The notes below the pieces were generated by a model. The model worked only from the letters and a program-made list of their open reading frames with translations, was not told the origin of the DNA and ran no database searches. The translations under genes and the position numbers were made by a program. This document shows, one piece after another, positions 20,137 through 28,303 of a stretch of 64,000 nucleotides of DNA; the first letter of the stretch is position 1, and each line of letters begins with the position of its first letter. Location: positions 124,001 to 188,000 of the forward strand of contig CALDYU010000002.1 in assembly GCA_937944485.1 (NCBI GenBank), given 5' to 3'. Source of the DNA: an uncultured Flavobacteriaceae bacterium (GTDB taxonomy: Bacteria > Bacteroidota > Bacteroidia > Flavobacteriales > Flavobacteriaceae).

Positions 20137-20760
20137 TCATTTGTTTTTTTTCTGTTTATTAAGTTCATCTTGAAGCTGCCTATTAATTTTTTGCTCTCTT
20201 TCTAAGGCCCTGCGACGATGATCTTCATATTCTTCTTCTAATTCAGAAAGTGAAGTTTTGGCTTCCTGAGTTAGAATATTACTACGTCGAAATTTAAACA
20301 TAAATAACAGCATTAATGCCATTAAACCAGCAATGATAGACCACAAGATTGTATTGTAGGTAACCTTAGACACAAGCATACCTAAAAATGACATGCTATC
20401 TTTTTCTTCAGTTACTCCCGCCAAACTATTCGTAGTCTCTTCTAATTTTTTATTTAAAGTGCTGATAGATGATTCATGACCAGCAATAGTTGTTTTCAAT
20501 TCTGATATTCTTGAATTATAACCACCAAGGCTGTCTAGAACATTTTTGCGAAGTTTATCTAAAGAAATAACGCGAACTACTTCATACCTTTTGCCATCAG
20601 CTCTATAATTACCAGATTTTTTATAAACATATTCAAACTGGCTATTAATCGTGCCTTCATCGAGAGATAGCTGTTTTTTAGCTTCCCCCGTTTCTTGAGC
20701 CGACATCGTTACTACAAATAAAGAGATTACGACTGTAAATAGTTTTCTAAAACCTTTCAT
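20137..20760 (-). CDS. Coiled-coil membrane protein of unknown function
   Basis: A 207-residue protein with a signal peptide (about residues 1-21, ending TMSAQ), an extracytoplasmic domain with a heptad-rich coiled coil (about 80-118: SRISELKTTIAGHESSIST), one transmembrane helix (about 138-155, LWSIIAGLMALMLLFMF) and a cytoplasmic charged coiled coil to the end (SELEEEYEDHRRRALERE). Members in flavobacteria are often mislabelled as tRNA (guanine-N1)-methyltransferase because they sit near trmD; nothing here resembles a methyltransferase. It may be a scaffold or stress-sensing protein, which is inference. Confidence 0.75.
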   Translation of the reverse strand: MKGFRKLFTVVISLFVVTMSAQETGEAKKQLSLDEGTINSQFEYVYKKSGNYRADGKRYEVVRVISLDKLRKNVLDSLGGYNSRISELKTTIAGHESSISTLNKKLEETTNSLAGVTEEKDSMSFLGMLVSKVTYNTILWSIIAGLMALMLLFMFKFRRSNILTQEAKTSLSELEEEYEDHRRRALEREQKINRQLQDELNKQKKNK

Positions 20761-20841
20761 GCTAAGTTGTAAATAATAGGTTCATATATGATTTAGAGAG
20801 AACTAAATTAATTCAATAATCTTAATTAAGAAAAAAAACCC

Positions 20842-22290
20842 TTAGTAATACGTAAATCTTCTAACTTTAGCGATGTACTTTGCAAGTCGGATAACCTGAT
20901 GGGAATACCCGTATTCATTATCATACCATATATATAAAATGATATTTTTACCGCCTTTTTCAACAATGGTAGCTTTGCTATCATAAATGGCAGGAGCCGA
21001 AGTGCCAACGATATCTGATGAAACCATTTCTTTGCTCAAAGAATATTTAATTTGTTCTACCAAATCTCCCTCTAGAGCATACTTTTTAAGAATGGTATTA
21101 ATACCGTCTAAACTAGTTTTGTTTTCCACTTCTAAATTTAAAATAGCAAGTGATCCGTTAGGAACAGGAACGCGAATAGCATTTGAGGTTAGTTTTCCTT
21201 TTAAAGTTGGCAAAGCTTTAGAGACTGCTTGACCAGCCCCCGTTTCTGTAATTACCATATTTAAAGCCGCTGCTCTTCCTCTGCGATATTTGCCATGCAT
21301 ATTGTCTACCAAATTTTGATCATTGGTATAGGCATGTATCGTTTCTAGATGACCTTTTTTTACCCCTAACGAATCTTCAACTACCTTAAGAATTGGTGTG
21401 ATGGCATTCGTTGTACAAGAGGCAGCCGAAAAAATCTTTACCACATCTGGGTCATGCTCATTTTGGTTAACCCCATGAACAATGTTTGGAATTTCTTTGC
21501 CTGGGGCGGTAAGTAAAACGCGTGAGGTTCCTTTTGCTTTAAGGTGTCTACTCAATTCTTTCTTATTGCGAAAGGCACCCGTATTATCAATAACTAGGGC
21601 GTCAGAAATGCCATATGCAGTGTAATCAATATCTTCTGGTTTAGCAGCATTGATTATGTGTACCGTTGTTCCATTGATGATTAAAGCACTTTTAGCTGCG
21701 TCTACATCAACGGTACCCATAAATTTACCATGTACGGAATCGGTTCTTAAAAGGTTAGCTCTTTTTTCTAATATTTCGGCGGTACTTTCGCCACGTGTTA
21801 CAATAGCTCTAAGTCTTAGTTGATTACCCTTACCAGTTTTCGCCATTAACTCACGAGCAAGCAACCTGCCAATTCTACCAAATCCATACAAAATAACATC
21901 TTTGGGTTTGATCTCGCCCGAGCTATTTGCATCTTTCAATTTACTTAAAACAAATGCCTTGGCATTGTTAAAATTGTTATCATCAGCATGATATTCATAG
22001 GTAAGTTTGCCGATGTCTAGTTTCGCTGGGGGTAATTTTATCGAATTTATAGCTCTGAGAATCTCAACGGAATCAAAAATAGAAATAGGTTTCTGAACAA
22101 ATTCTCCAGCATACTCATGCAAATGAATAATATCACTAACATTTTTATCAATGATTTGATTTTTGAAAAGCACCACTTCAATAGATTTATCGTACCATAA
22201 ATCACTGGTTATTTTAATAAATTCAGTAGTGGCTTTTCTTCGGTCTGCTTGAAATGCAAGCTCTTTTTCATACAATTTTGAATTCGACAT
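20842..22290 (-). CDS. gap: Glyceraldehyde-3-phosphate dehydrogenase, long form
   Basis: Catalyses glyceraldehyde-3-phosphate + NAD(P) + phosphate to 1,3-bisphosphoglycerate. The Rossmann motif GFGRIGR lies at residues 136-142, the catalytic Cys is C292 in SCTTNAITP, and RVPVPNGSLAILNLEVENKT and WYDNEYGYSHQV follow. The protein is 482 residues, whereas ordinary GAPDH is about 335; the extra length is an N-terminal domain of about 130 residues with helical, charged sequence. Long forms of this kind exist in Bacteroidota and some Proteobacteria. NAD or NADP preference and glycolytic or gluconeogenic role cannot be told. It is monocistronic. Confidence 0.95.
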   Translation of the reverse strand: MSNSKLYEKELAFQADRRKATTEFIKITSDLWYDKSIEVVLFKNQIIDKNVSDIIHLHEYAGEFVQKPISIFDSVEILRAINSIKLPPAKLDIGKLTYEYHADDNNFNNAKAFVLSKLKDANSSGEIKPKDVILYGFGRIGRLLARELMAKTGKGNQLRLRAIVTRGESTAEILEKRANLLRTDSVHGKFMGTVDVDAAKSALIINGTTVHIINAAKPEDIDYTAYGISDALVIDNTGAFRNKKELSRHLKAKGTSRVLLTAPGKEIPNIVHGVNQNEHDPDVVKIFSAASCTTNAITPILKVVEDSLGVKKGHLETIHAYTNDQNLVDNMHGKYRRGRAAALNMVITETGAGQAVSKALPTLKGKLTSNAIRVPVPNGSLAILNLEVENKTSLDGINTILKKYALEGDLVEQIKYSLSKEMVSSDIVGTSAPAIYDSKATIVEKGGKNIILYIWYDNEYGYSHQVIRLAKYIAKVRRFTYY

Positions 22291-22362
22291 TCTTGGTTGT
22301 GTTGTTTATAATTTGTTTGCAAAAATATATCTTTTTACGCTTTATGGTTAAGTTATTCGCAA

Positions 22363-22390
22363 AAAAAACACCTCGATAGAGGTGTTTTTT
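22363..22390 (-). terminator. Terminator of the HtrA-like protease gene
   Basis: AAAAAACACCTC-GATA-GAGGTGTTTTTT, a perfect 12-base stem with a tetraloop, just past the stop at 22405 on the minus strand, with a terminal T-run on that strand. Confidence 0.85.
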
Positions 22391-22404
22391 AAGAATGCTA
22401 TATT

Positions 22405-23799
22405 TTATTGAAATATTAGCCTTTCTCGTTCCCCTTTTTCGTCAATCATTGTTATCACGGTTTTTCCATAACGCGAAATACCACTGAATAACGAGCGCGC
22501 TTCATCAATATTGTTGATTTCATCACCATCTAGCGAAAGGAGAACTTTACCAACTAAACCATAATTGCGATAAGATTCGGGTACGGCTGTTATTTTGACT
22601 CCTTTCTTAGTGTTAAACCTTTTTTTATCTTTTTCGCTAAGATTTTTTACAGTAAATTCCATAATAGGTAAAATTACCACTTGGCGTTCCTTTAAAGTTA
22701 CGGGTACTGTTAAGAGATCACCAGCACGATCAATAGTTACTTCCACTTTATCATTAGGGCGTTTCGTAGAAAGGTAGCCTGTTAAATCAGGGAATTTACG
22801 CACCGTAATATTGTCAACCTTTTTTATAACGTCGCCTTCACGTAGTTCAGCTTCTTCAGCACCTGAACCTTCTTCTATATTAGATATATAAACGCCTTCA
22901 ATTTCGTCGATACCATTTTCAATAGCATAAGGCGAATTTACATTGACGGCATTAACTCCTAATATTCCCTTTTGAATAGAGCCATATTCCATAATATCTT
23001 CAACAATTTTTCGCGCGATATTACTCGGTACAGCAAATGAATAGCCGACATAAGATCCTGTTTGTGAGGAAATGGCCGTATTAATGCCAACCAAATCTCC
23101 GTTGGTGTTTACTAAAGCCCCACCTGAATTACCAGGATTCACGGCGGCATCTGTTTGTATAAAAGATTGATTTCTACCTAAATCTCTTGCTTTTGCGCTC
23201 ACAATACCCGCAGTAACAGTAGAAGTCAAATTGAACGGGTTACCGACGGCTAGTACCCATTCTCCTATTTTTGTATTGTCAGAGTCTCCGAAGGCAAGGT
23301 AGGGTAACTGCCCTTCGGTTTCTATTTTTAATAGGGCAATGTCTGTATTCGGATCAGAGCCTACCAATTCGGCATTATAGCTTTTATTGTTATTCAAAGT
23401 GACTTGTAACTGGTCTGATTTCGCAACCACATGATTGTTAGTTACAATATAACCATCTGATGAAATAATAACTCCAGATCCAGAACCTACCTGCGCTCTT
23501 TGATTAGAGTCTCCAGATCCATAGAGAAAGTCCCAAGGACTTCGAACGCTTCGTCCTTTGGTGACATTCTTCACGTGTACGACAGCATTGACTGTATTTT
23601 CGGCAGCAACGGTAAAATCAACTTCGTTAATTCCTGAACCCCTTGCTGATGTTGGAGTTGTACTTGTATTAAAAACAACCCCCTGCGCATTCGAATCTAC
23701 AATGGCGTATTTTGAAGTTTCAAAAAATACTTTGTAAGCCAAAAGGGTAATTCCCCCAGCGAATAAAGCTACCAAAAACAAACTTCCAATTTTTTTCAT
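22405..23799 (-). CDS. HtrA/DegQ-like periplasmic serine protease
   Basis: An envelope quality-control protease. The N-terminal hydrophobic helix (residues 5-23) is a signal or anchor. The trypsin-like domain has the full triad: His123 (IVTNNHVV), Asp153 (DPNTDIALLKI) and Ser225 (NPGNSGGALV). A PDZ domain follows (about 270-360: GILGVNAVNVNS, GSGAEEAELREGDVIKKV) and a second, divergent PDZ-like segment runs to the end (about 395-460). The 464-residue length is typical of DegP/DegQ. It is monocistronic and divergent from dapF. Confidence 0.95.
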   Translation of the reverse strand: MKKIGSLFLVALFAGGITLLAYKVFFETSKYAIVDSNAQGVVFNTSTTPTSARGSGINEVDFTVAAENTVNAVVHVKNVTKGRSVRSPWDFLYGSGDSNQRAQVGSGSGVIISSDGYIVTNNHVVAKSDQLQVTLNNNKSYNAELVGSDPNTDIALLKIETEGQLPYLAFGDSDNTKIGEWVLAVGNPFNLTSTVTAGIVSAKARDLGRNQSFIQTDAAVNPGNSGGALVNTNGDLVGINTAISSQTGSYVGYSFAVPSNIARKIVEDIMEYGSIQKGILGVNAVNVNSPYAIENGIDEIEGVYISNIEEGSGAEEAELREGDVIKKVDNITVRKFPDLTGYLSTKRPNDKVEVTIDRAGDLLTVPVTLKERQVVILPIMEFTVKNLSEKDKKRFNTKKGVKITAVPESYRNYGLVGKVLLSLDGDEINNIDEARSLFSGISRYGKTVITMIDEKGERERLIFQ

Positions 23800-23927
23800 A
23801 CTTCAATCTATTTAATATTAACACTCAAAAATAAGAAAATTGAATTTTGTTAAATAGCGCTTTAACTAGTTTTTAACTGCTAAAAAAACCTTAATAAAAT
23901 GATATCTTTACCATCGAAATTGAACTA

Positions 23928-24701
23928 ATGAAATTGACTTTTTATAAATATCAGGGAACGGGAAATGATTTTGTCATTATTGATAATCGAGAATTATTCT
24001 TTCCGAAAGAAAATATAAAATTGGTGTCCTTTTTATGTGATAGAAGATTTGGTGTTGGTGCTGACGGATTAATTCTTTTGGAAAACGATTCGCAGTTTGA
24101 TTTTAAAATGGTGTATTATAATTCAGACGGAAACCCTAGTACTATGTGTGGTAACGGCGGACGGTGTTTGGTTGCTTTTGCAAATCATTTGGGTATTATT
24201 GACATCGAAACATCTTTTGTCGCCGTAGATGGTATACATAAAGCTATTTTCAGCAATGATGAGATAAGTTTGCAAATGAATGACGTCGCAGAGATTAAAA
24301 TGAAACCGAACGCTTATTATTTAAATACAGGATCACCGCACCATGTTCAACTGGTTGAAAATTTGAAGCAGCTCAATGTTAAAAAAGAAGGTGCCAAGCT
24401 GCGTTATGGCTTGTACGGAGCGTCAGGTAGTAATATAAACTTTGTAACACAACAAGAAGATAACTCATTTGCCGTGAGAACCTATGAAAGAGGAGTGGAA
24501 GATGAAACTTTATCATGTGGTACAGGTGTCACTGCTGTTGCTCTTGCTATGCATTATTCTGGTTTAACCAAACAAAACGAAATAGTAATACAGACAGAAG
24601 GTGGTACGCTTAAGGTTCGGTTTAATTACGAAAATGGGTATCAAAAAGTGCAGCTAATAGGGCCTGCATTGTTAGTGTATAAAGGCGAAATAGAATGTTG
24701 A
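23928..24701 (+). CDS. dapF: Diaminopimelate epimerase
   Basis: Converts LL- to meso-diaminopimelate for peptidoglycan and lysine synthesis, in the cytoplasm and without cofactor. Both catalytic cysteines are present: Cys74 in TMCGNGGRC and Cys197 in LSCGTGVTAVA. The N-terminus FYKYQGTGNDFVIIDN is also characteristic. The length is 257 residues, slightly short but complete. It overlaps the following GNAT gene by 7 bases and starts a cell-wall-oriented operon (dapF, GNAT, mltG). Confidence 0.96.
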   Translation: MKLTFYKYQGTGNDFVIIDNRELFFPKENIKLVSFLCDRRFGVGADGLILLENDSQFDFKMVYYNSDGNPSTMCGNGGRCLVAFANHLGIIDIETSFVAVDGIHKAIFSNDEISLQMNDVAEIKMKPNAYYLNTGSPHHVQLVENLKQLNVKKEGAKLRYGLYGASGSNINFVTQQEDNSFAVRTYERGVEDETLSCGTGVTAVALAMHYSGLTKQNEIVIQTEGGTLKVRFNYENGYQKVQLIGPALLVYKGEIEC

Positions 24702-25216
24702 AATTAGAAGGAGATACTATTTATTTAAGGGCTTTAGAACCAAATGATTTAGATTTTCTATATCAATTAGAAAATAATACTGCTATCTGGGAAATTAGCG
24801 GTACTACATCACCTTATTCAAAGCATGTTTTACAATTGTATTTAGAAAATGCTCATAGAGACATTTATGATGTGAAGCAACTTCGTTTGTGTATCTGTAA
24901 TGATGAAAAAAAGGTTATTGGACTCGTCGATTTATTTGATTTCGACCCAAAAAACAAACGCGTGGGTTTAGGCATTATCATTGAAGATACTGAAAGAAAC
25001 AAGGGTTTTGGTCATGAAGCGCTAACAATTGTAATTGATTACGCTTTTGCTACTTTAGATGTACATCAACTATATGCCAATGTCACCATTGACAATGTGG
25101 CGAGTATGCAGCTTTTTGAAAAATTAGGATTCGAGAAGGTTGGTGTTAAAAAGGATTGGATTTTATCTAATGGAGTATATAAAGATGAAGTATTGTATCA
25201 AAAAATAGGAAGCTAA
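24695..25216 (+). CDS. GNAT N-acetyltransferase, RimJ/SpeG-like
   Basis: A 173-residue acetyltransferase of the RimJ/RimL/SpeG type: IYLRALEPNDLDFLYQLENN at the start, motif A GIIIEDTERNKGFGHEAL near residues 93-110, and MQLFEKLGFEKVGVKKDW near 140. The target could be a polyamine or a protein N-terminus; the sequence does not say. It overlaps dapF by 7 bases and its stop overlaps the mltG ATG by one base (TAATG), so it is translationally coupled on both sides. Confidence 0.9.
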   Translation: MLKLEGDTIYLRALEPNDLDFLYQLENNTAIWEISGTTSPYSKHVLQLYLENAHRDIYDVKQLRLCICNDEKKVIGLVDLFDFDPKNKRVGLGIIIEDTERNKGFGHEALTIVIDYAFATLDVHQLYANVTIDNVASMQLFEKLGFEKVGVKKDWILSNGVYKDEVLYQKIGS

Positions 25217-26259
25217 TGTATTTAAAAAAGATTCTACTTTTAATAGTTTTAATAGGGTTAGTTATTGGAGGATTATTCGCATACCATATTTATGGCGCCA
25301 TTTTTAATCCGAATACGGCATTTAATAATAAGGAAGAAGTTTTGTTTATTGGCTCTGAAGACACTTTTACAGATGTCAAAACCATGTTATCCCCGCTATT
25401 AAAAGATATGGATAGTTTTCTGCAGATTGCCGATCAAAAAGGATATGCTGCTAATGTCAAAGCTGGAAAATATGTTTTAACAAAAGGAATGAACAATAAT
25501 GATATTGTTAATGCACTTCGTAGTGCAAATATTCCCGTTAAAGTGGCATTTAATAATCAAGAAACAATTGAAGATCTTGCCGGTAGAATAGCTTCGCAAA
25601 TCGAGCCTGATAGCGTAGCCCTTGTTAAGGCCTTTAGACAACCTGATTTTTTAAAAGGAAATGGATTTAATGATGATAACATGTTGGCTATGTATATACC
25701 CAATAGTTATGAGTTTTTCTGGAACACATCAGCAAAAAAATTTCGTGACCGCATGTTGAAAGAGTATCGAAGATTTTGGAATGACGAACGGCAAAACCAG
25801 GCTAAAACATTAAATCTATCTCCTGAAGAAGTGATCTCTTTGGCAGCAATAGTTCATAAAGAAACGGCAAAAATTGAAGAGCGTCCTCGTGTGGCAGGGT
25901 TGTATTTAAATAGAATTAGAGAACGTATGCTCTTGCAGGCAGATCCCACAGTGATTTATGCTCTAAAGAAGCATCATAATGATTTTAATATTGTAATTAA
26001 AAGAGTATTATTGAAAGACCTGAAGATTGACTCGCCCTATAATACCTATAAATACGCTGGTATTCCTCCGGGGCCTATAACAATGCCCGATATTTCGGCC
26101 ATTGATGCCGTTTTAAAAGCTGAAAAGCATGATTATTTGTATATGGTATCGAACGTGGAAAATTTTGGGTATCATAAATTCGCCAAATCCTTAGCACAAC
26201 ATAACCAGAATAAGGTGCAGTATATCCGATGGATAAATGCTCAAAAAATTACGAGATAG
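25216..26259 (+). CDS. mltG: Endolytic murein transglycosylase MltG
   Basis: MltG cleaves nascent glycan strands and so sets their length. The 347-residue protein has one N-terminal transmembrane helix (about residues 5-27), a LysM-like region and the YceG core: MYIPNSYEFFWNTSAKKFRDRM near 160, the catalytic Glu in SLAAIVHKETAKIEERPRVAG near 218, LQADPTVIYALKK near 245 and YNTYKYAGIPPGPITMP near 277. It is coupled to the GNAT gene upstream and shares the pathway direction with dapF. Confidence 0.95.
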   Translation: MYLKKILLLIVLIGLVIGGLFAYHIYGAIFNPNTAFNNKEEVLFIGSEDTFTDVKTMLSPLLKDMDSFLQIADQKGYAANVKAGKYVLTKGMNNNDIVNALRSANIPVKVAFNNQETIEDLAGRIASQIEPDSVALVKAFRQPDFLKGNGFNDDNMLAMYIPNSYEFFWNTSAKKFRDRMLKEYRRFWNDERQNQAKTLNLSPEEVISLAAIVHKETAKIEERPRVAGLYLNRIRERMLLQADPTVIYALKKHHNDFNIVIKRVLLKDLKIDSPYNTYKYAGIPPGPITMPDISAIDAVLKAEKHDYLYMVSNVENFGYHKFAKSLAQHNQNKVQYIRWINAQKITR

Positions 26260-26343
26260 GTCTCTTATCTGAGAATTAATACCTGTTAACTAAAATTGTA
26301 TAGTTTTAACAAAGCCTTGTCATTTACTAGTAAAAAAGCATAA

Positions 26344-26351
26344 TATCTTTG
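26344..26351 (+). promoter_or_regulatory. -7 element before the lysozyme-like gene
   Basis: TATCTTTG matches TAnnTTTG 55 bases before the ATG at 26407. A TTG at 26317-26319 is 24 bases upstream, longer than the preferred 19-20, so promoter function is tentative. Confidence 0.4.
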
Positions 26352-26406
26352 CAGCGAGAAATTTAAGCAAGCCCCAATTGGCTTTAAGTCTTAAGAAAAC
26401 TAATGT

Positions 26407-27036
26407 ATGAGAAAGTGGATGCGTTTTACAAGTCCCCTAATCGTTATTTTTGGTCTGCTTAGCATGGCTTTTATGCCTTCAAATGTCAAAGTACCTGAAT
26501 CTCTAGTGGTAAAAGAGCCTTTTGAGGTTCATTTTCCTCAAGATAGAAGTGTCTTTGACGAAACCCCTGTAGCGACTCCTTTTTTAGGAAGAACCTATTT
26601 GGGTTTTAAAGAAGCTTTAGCCTTTAAAGAGTCACAAGGAAATTATTTCATTACCAATGGTTTAGGTTATCTCGGCAAATACCAATTTGGTGCAGGTACC
26701 TTGCAATTGATGGGAGTTCATGATACCATTAACTTTCTAAACAACCCTGCCTTGCAAGAGAAAGCTTTTCAAACCAATATCGCTCGGAACAAATGGATTT
26801 TAAGAAGAGATATTGAAAAATTTGATAGAAAATGGGTTGGTGGAGTAGAAGTTACGGAATCAGGAATGTTGGCTGCTGCACATTTAGCGGGTCCCGGTAA
26901 TGTTAAGAAGTACTTACGTTCGTATGGAAGATATGATGTAAAAGATGCTTATGGTACAGATATAGCGGCCTATATAAGAAAATTTTCAGGCTATGACGTT
27001 TCTGTTGTTGTGCCTAAAAGAAATGCCAAGATATAA
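26407..27036 (+). CDS. Lysozyme-like/SLT-fold peptidoglycan hydrolase
   Basis: A 209-residue exported protein with an N-terminal hydrophobic signal (about residues 8-24). The region FKEALAFKESQGNYFITNGLGYLGKYQFG (residues about 74-102; Glu in FKES, then G-x-YQFG) is the signature of the lysozyme/transglycosylase fold, where the Glu is the likely general acid. The later AAAHLAGPGNVKKYL supports the same fold. It should cleave the glycan backbone, but the exact activity is unproven. It follows mltG by 147 bases with its own possible promoter and is followed by a strong terminator. Confidence 0.8.
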   Translation: MRKWMRFTSPLIVIFGLLSMAFMPSNVKVPESLVVKEPFEVHFPQDRSVFDETPVATPFLGRTYLGFKEALAFKESQGNYFITNGLGYLGKYQFGAGTLQLMGVHDTINFLNNPALQEKAFQTNIARNKWILRRDIEKFDRKWVGGVEVTESGMLAAAHLAGPGNVKKYLRSYGRYDVKDAYGTDIAAYIRKFSGYDVSVVVPKRNAKI

Positions 27037-27065
27037 AGATACTATGTATATATGAAGATGGGTAG

Positions 27066-27098
27066 GCCCTGGCGTTTTCGTCAGGGCTTACTTTTTTT
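27066..27098 (+). terminator. Terminator of the lysozyme-like gene
   Basis: A GCCCTGGCG-TTTT-CGTCAGGGC stem (9 pairs including one G-T) is followed by a T-run, 30 bases after the stop at 27036. Confidence 0.85.
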
Positions 27099-27105
27099 GA
27101 ACCTA

Positions 27106-27828
27106 TTAGGCTTGAATTATAAAAATTGAGGGTCGCTTGTGAAGGTCAACTGAAGTTTTTTTCCAGTCGGCTACACTTTTAGTAGCGATGAATTCCGTAG
27201 ACAGCGTAATATCAGTAGCTACACATAATAAGGTTTGATCTGATAGGGAATGAAGCATTTCTGATAAAAGCTTATCATTGCGATAGGGAGTTTCAATAAA
27301 TATTTGTGATTGCTGTAGTGTCCCCGATGTTTTTTCCATTTTTTTAATGGCTTTTTTTCGATCAGCAGCATCAATAGGTAAATATCCGTTGAAAGCAAAA
27401 TTTTGTCCATTCATACCACTGGCCATCATGGCAAGTATTATAGAGGAAGGACCCACTAAAGGAACGACCTGTATTTCTTTTTCATGAGCAATTTTGACTA
27501 CTGCAGCACCAGGATCCGCTATGCCAGGGCAGCCAGCTTCTGACAATATACCTACATCATGACCTTCGAAACAAGGATTTAGAAAATCGGGAATAGTAAG
27601 GGACTCTGTATATTTATTTAATACTTCAATTTGTAGTCGCGGTTGTGATTTGCCAGGACTTATTTTTTTTATGGCGCTACGGGCTGTTTTTTCATTTTCG
27701 ACAATATAATAGTTGATGTTCTCAATAGCCCGTTTGATAGAAATAGGTAAAACTTCAAGTGGTTGATTTTCACCTAAAGTAGTAGGTATTAAATAAAGCT
27801 TTCCTTTAGGTATTTTTTGATCACTCAT
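27106..27828 (-). CDS. SAM-dependent methyltransferase, RsmI-like tetrapyrrole methylase family
   Basis: A 240-residue protein with the tetrapyrrole-methylase fold used by RsmI (16S rRNA C1402 2'-O-methylation). Visible motifs: GKLYLIPTTLGE at the start (the GxLYLVPTPIGN region of RsmI), VGILSEAGCPGIADPGAAVV near residue 92 and VPLVGPSSIILAMMASGMNG near 120. The length is shorter than E. coli RsmI and the N-terminal motif diverges, so it belongs to the RsmI-related subgroup and its RNA target is uncertain. It is the last gene of the dnaA-phosphatase-methylase run. Confidence 0.85.
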   Translation of the reverse strand: MSDQKIPKGKLYLIPTTLGENQPLEVLPISIKRAIENINYYIVENEKTARSAIKKISPGKSQPRLQIEVLNKYTESLTIPDFLNPCFEGHDVGILSEAGCPGIADPGAAVVKIAHEKEIQVVPLVGPSSIILAMMASGMNGQNFAFNGYLPIDAADRKKAIKKMEKTSGTLQQSQIFIETPYRNDKLLSEMLHSLSDQTLLCVATDITLSTEFIATKSVADWKKTSVDLHKRPSIFIIQA

Positions 27829-27838
27829 ACGAACTAAT

Positions 27839-28300
27839 TTATCTTAAATGAAGCTTTGCCACAATGCCGTCACAGGCCTTATCAATAAGAGAATAAATAT
27901 AATCAAAGCCATCGTCACCCCCGTAATAAGGGTCGGGCACTTCCTGTATGCCTAGATCTATTTCAGCTAACAATAATTTAACCTTATTCCTATCTTCATC
28001 TGTTCGAGCTAGCGCCATAACATTTGTAAAATTATCTTTATCCATGGCATAAATTTGATCAAATTGATCAAAATCACCAGACTCAAATTTTCTACAACGC
28101 TGCTTCGATATATCTAGTCCGTTCTTTTTTCCCACAGCAATACTGCGATGGTCGGGTTTGTTACCTATGTGATATCCAGCGGTACCAGCAGAATCTACCA
28201 TGACTTTGGCAGAATCTACTTTGCTTTCAAGAATTCCCTGTGCTAATGGCGACCTGCAAATATTGCCTAGGCATACCATTACTATTTTATGCGTAATCAA
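27839..28300 (-). CDS. Low-molecular-weight protein tyrosine phosphatase
   Basis: A 153-residue LMW-PTP. The P-loop CX5R(S) is VCLGNICRSPLAQG, with Cys10 and Arg16; the general-acid Asp lies in EVPDPYYGGDDGF near residue 121. There is no signal peptide. Related enzymes act on tyrosine phosphoproteins or arginine phosphate; the substrate here is unknown. It lies 3 bases after dnaA and 10 bases before the methylase gene, an arrangement common in flavobacteria. Confidence 0.95.
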   Translation of the reverse strand: MITHKIVMVCLGNICRSPLAQGILESKVDSAKVMVDSAGTAGYHIGNKPDHRSIAVGKKNGLDISKQRCRKFESGDFDQFDQIYAMDKDNFTNVMALARTDEDRNKVKLLLAEIDLGIQEVPDPYYGGDDGFDYIYSLIDKACDGIVAKLHLR

Positions 28301-28303
28301 ATG

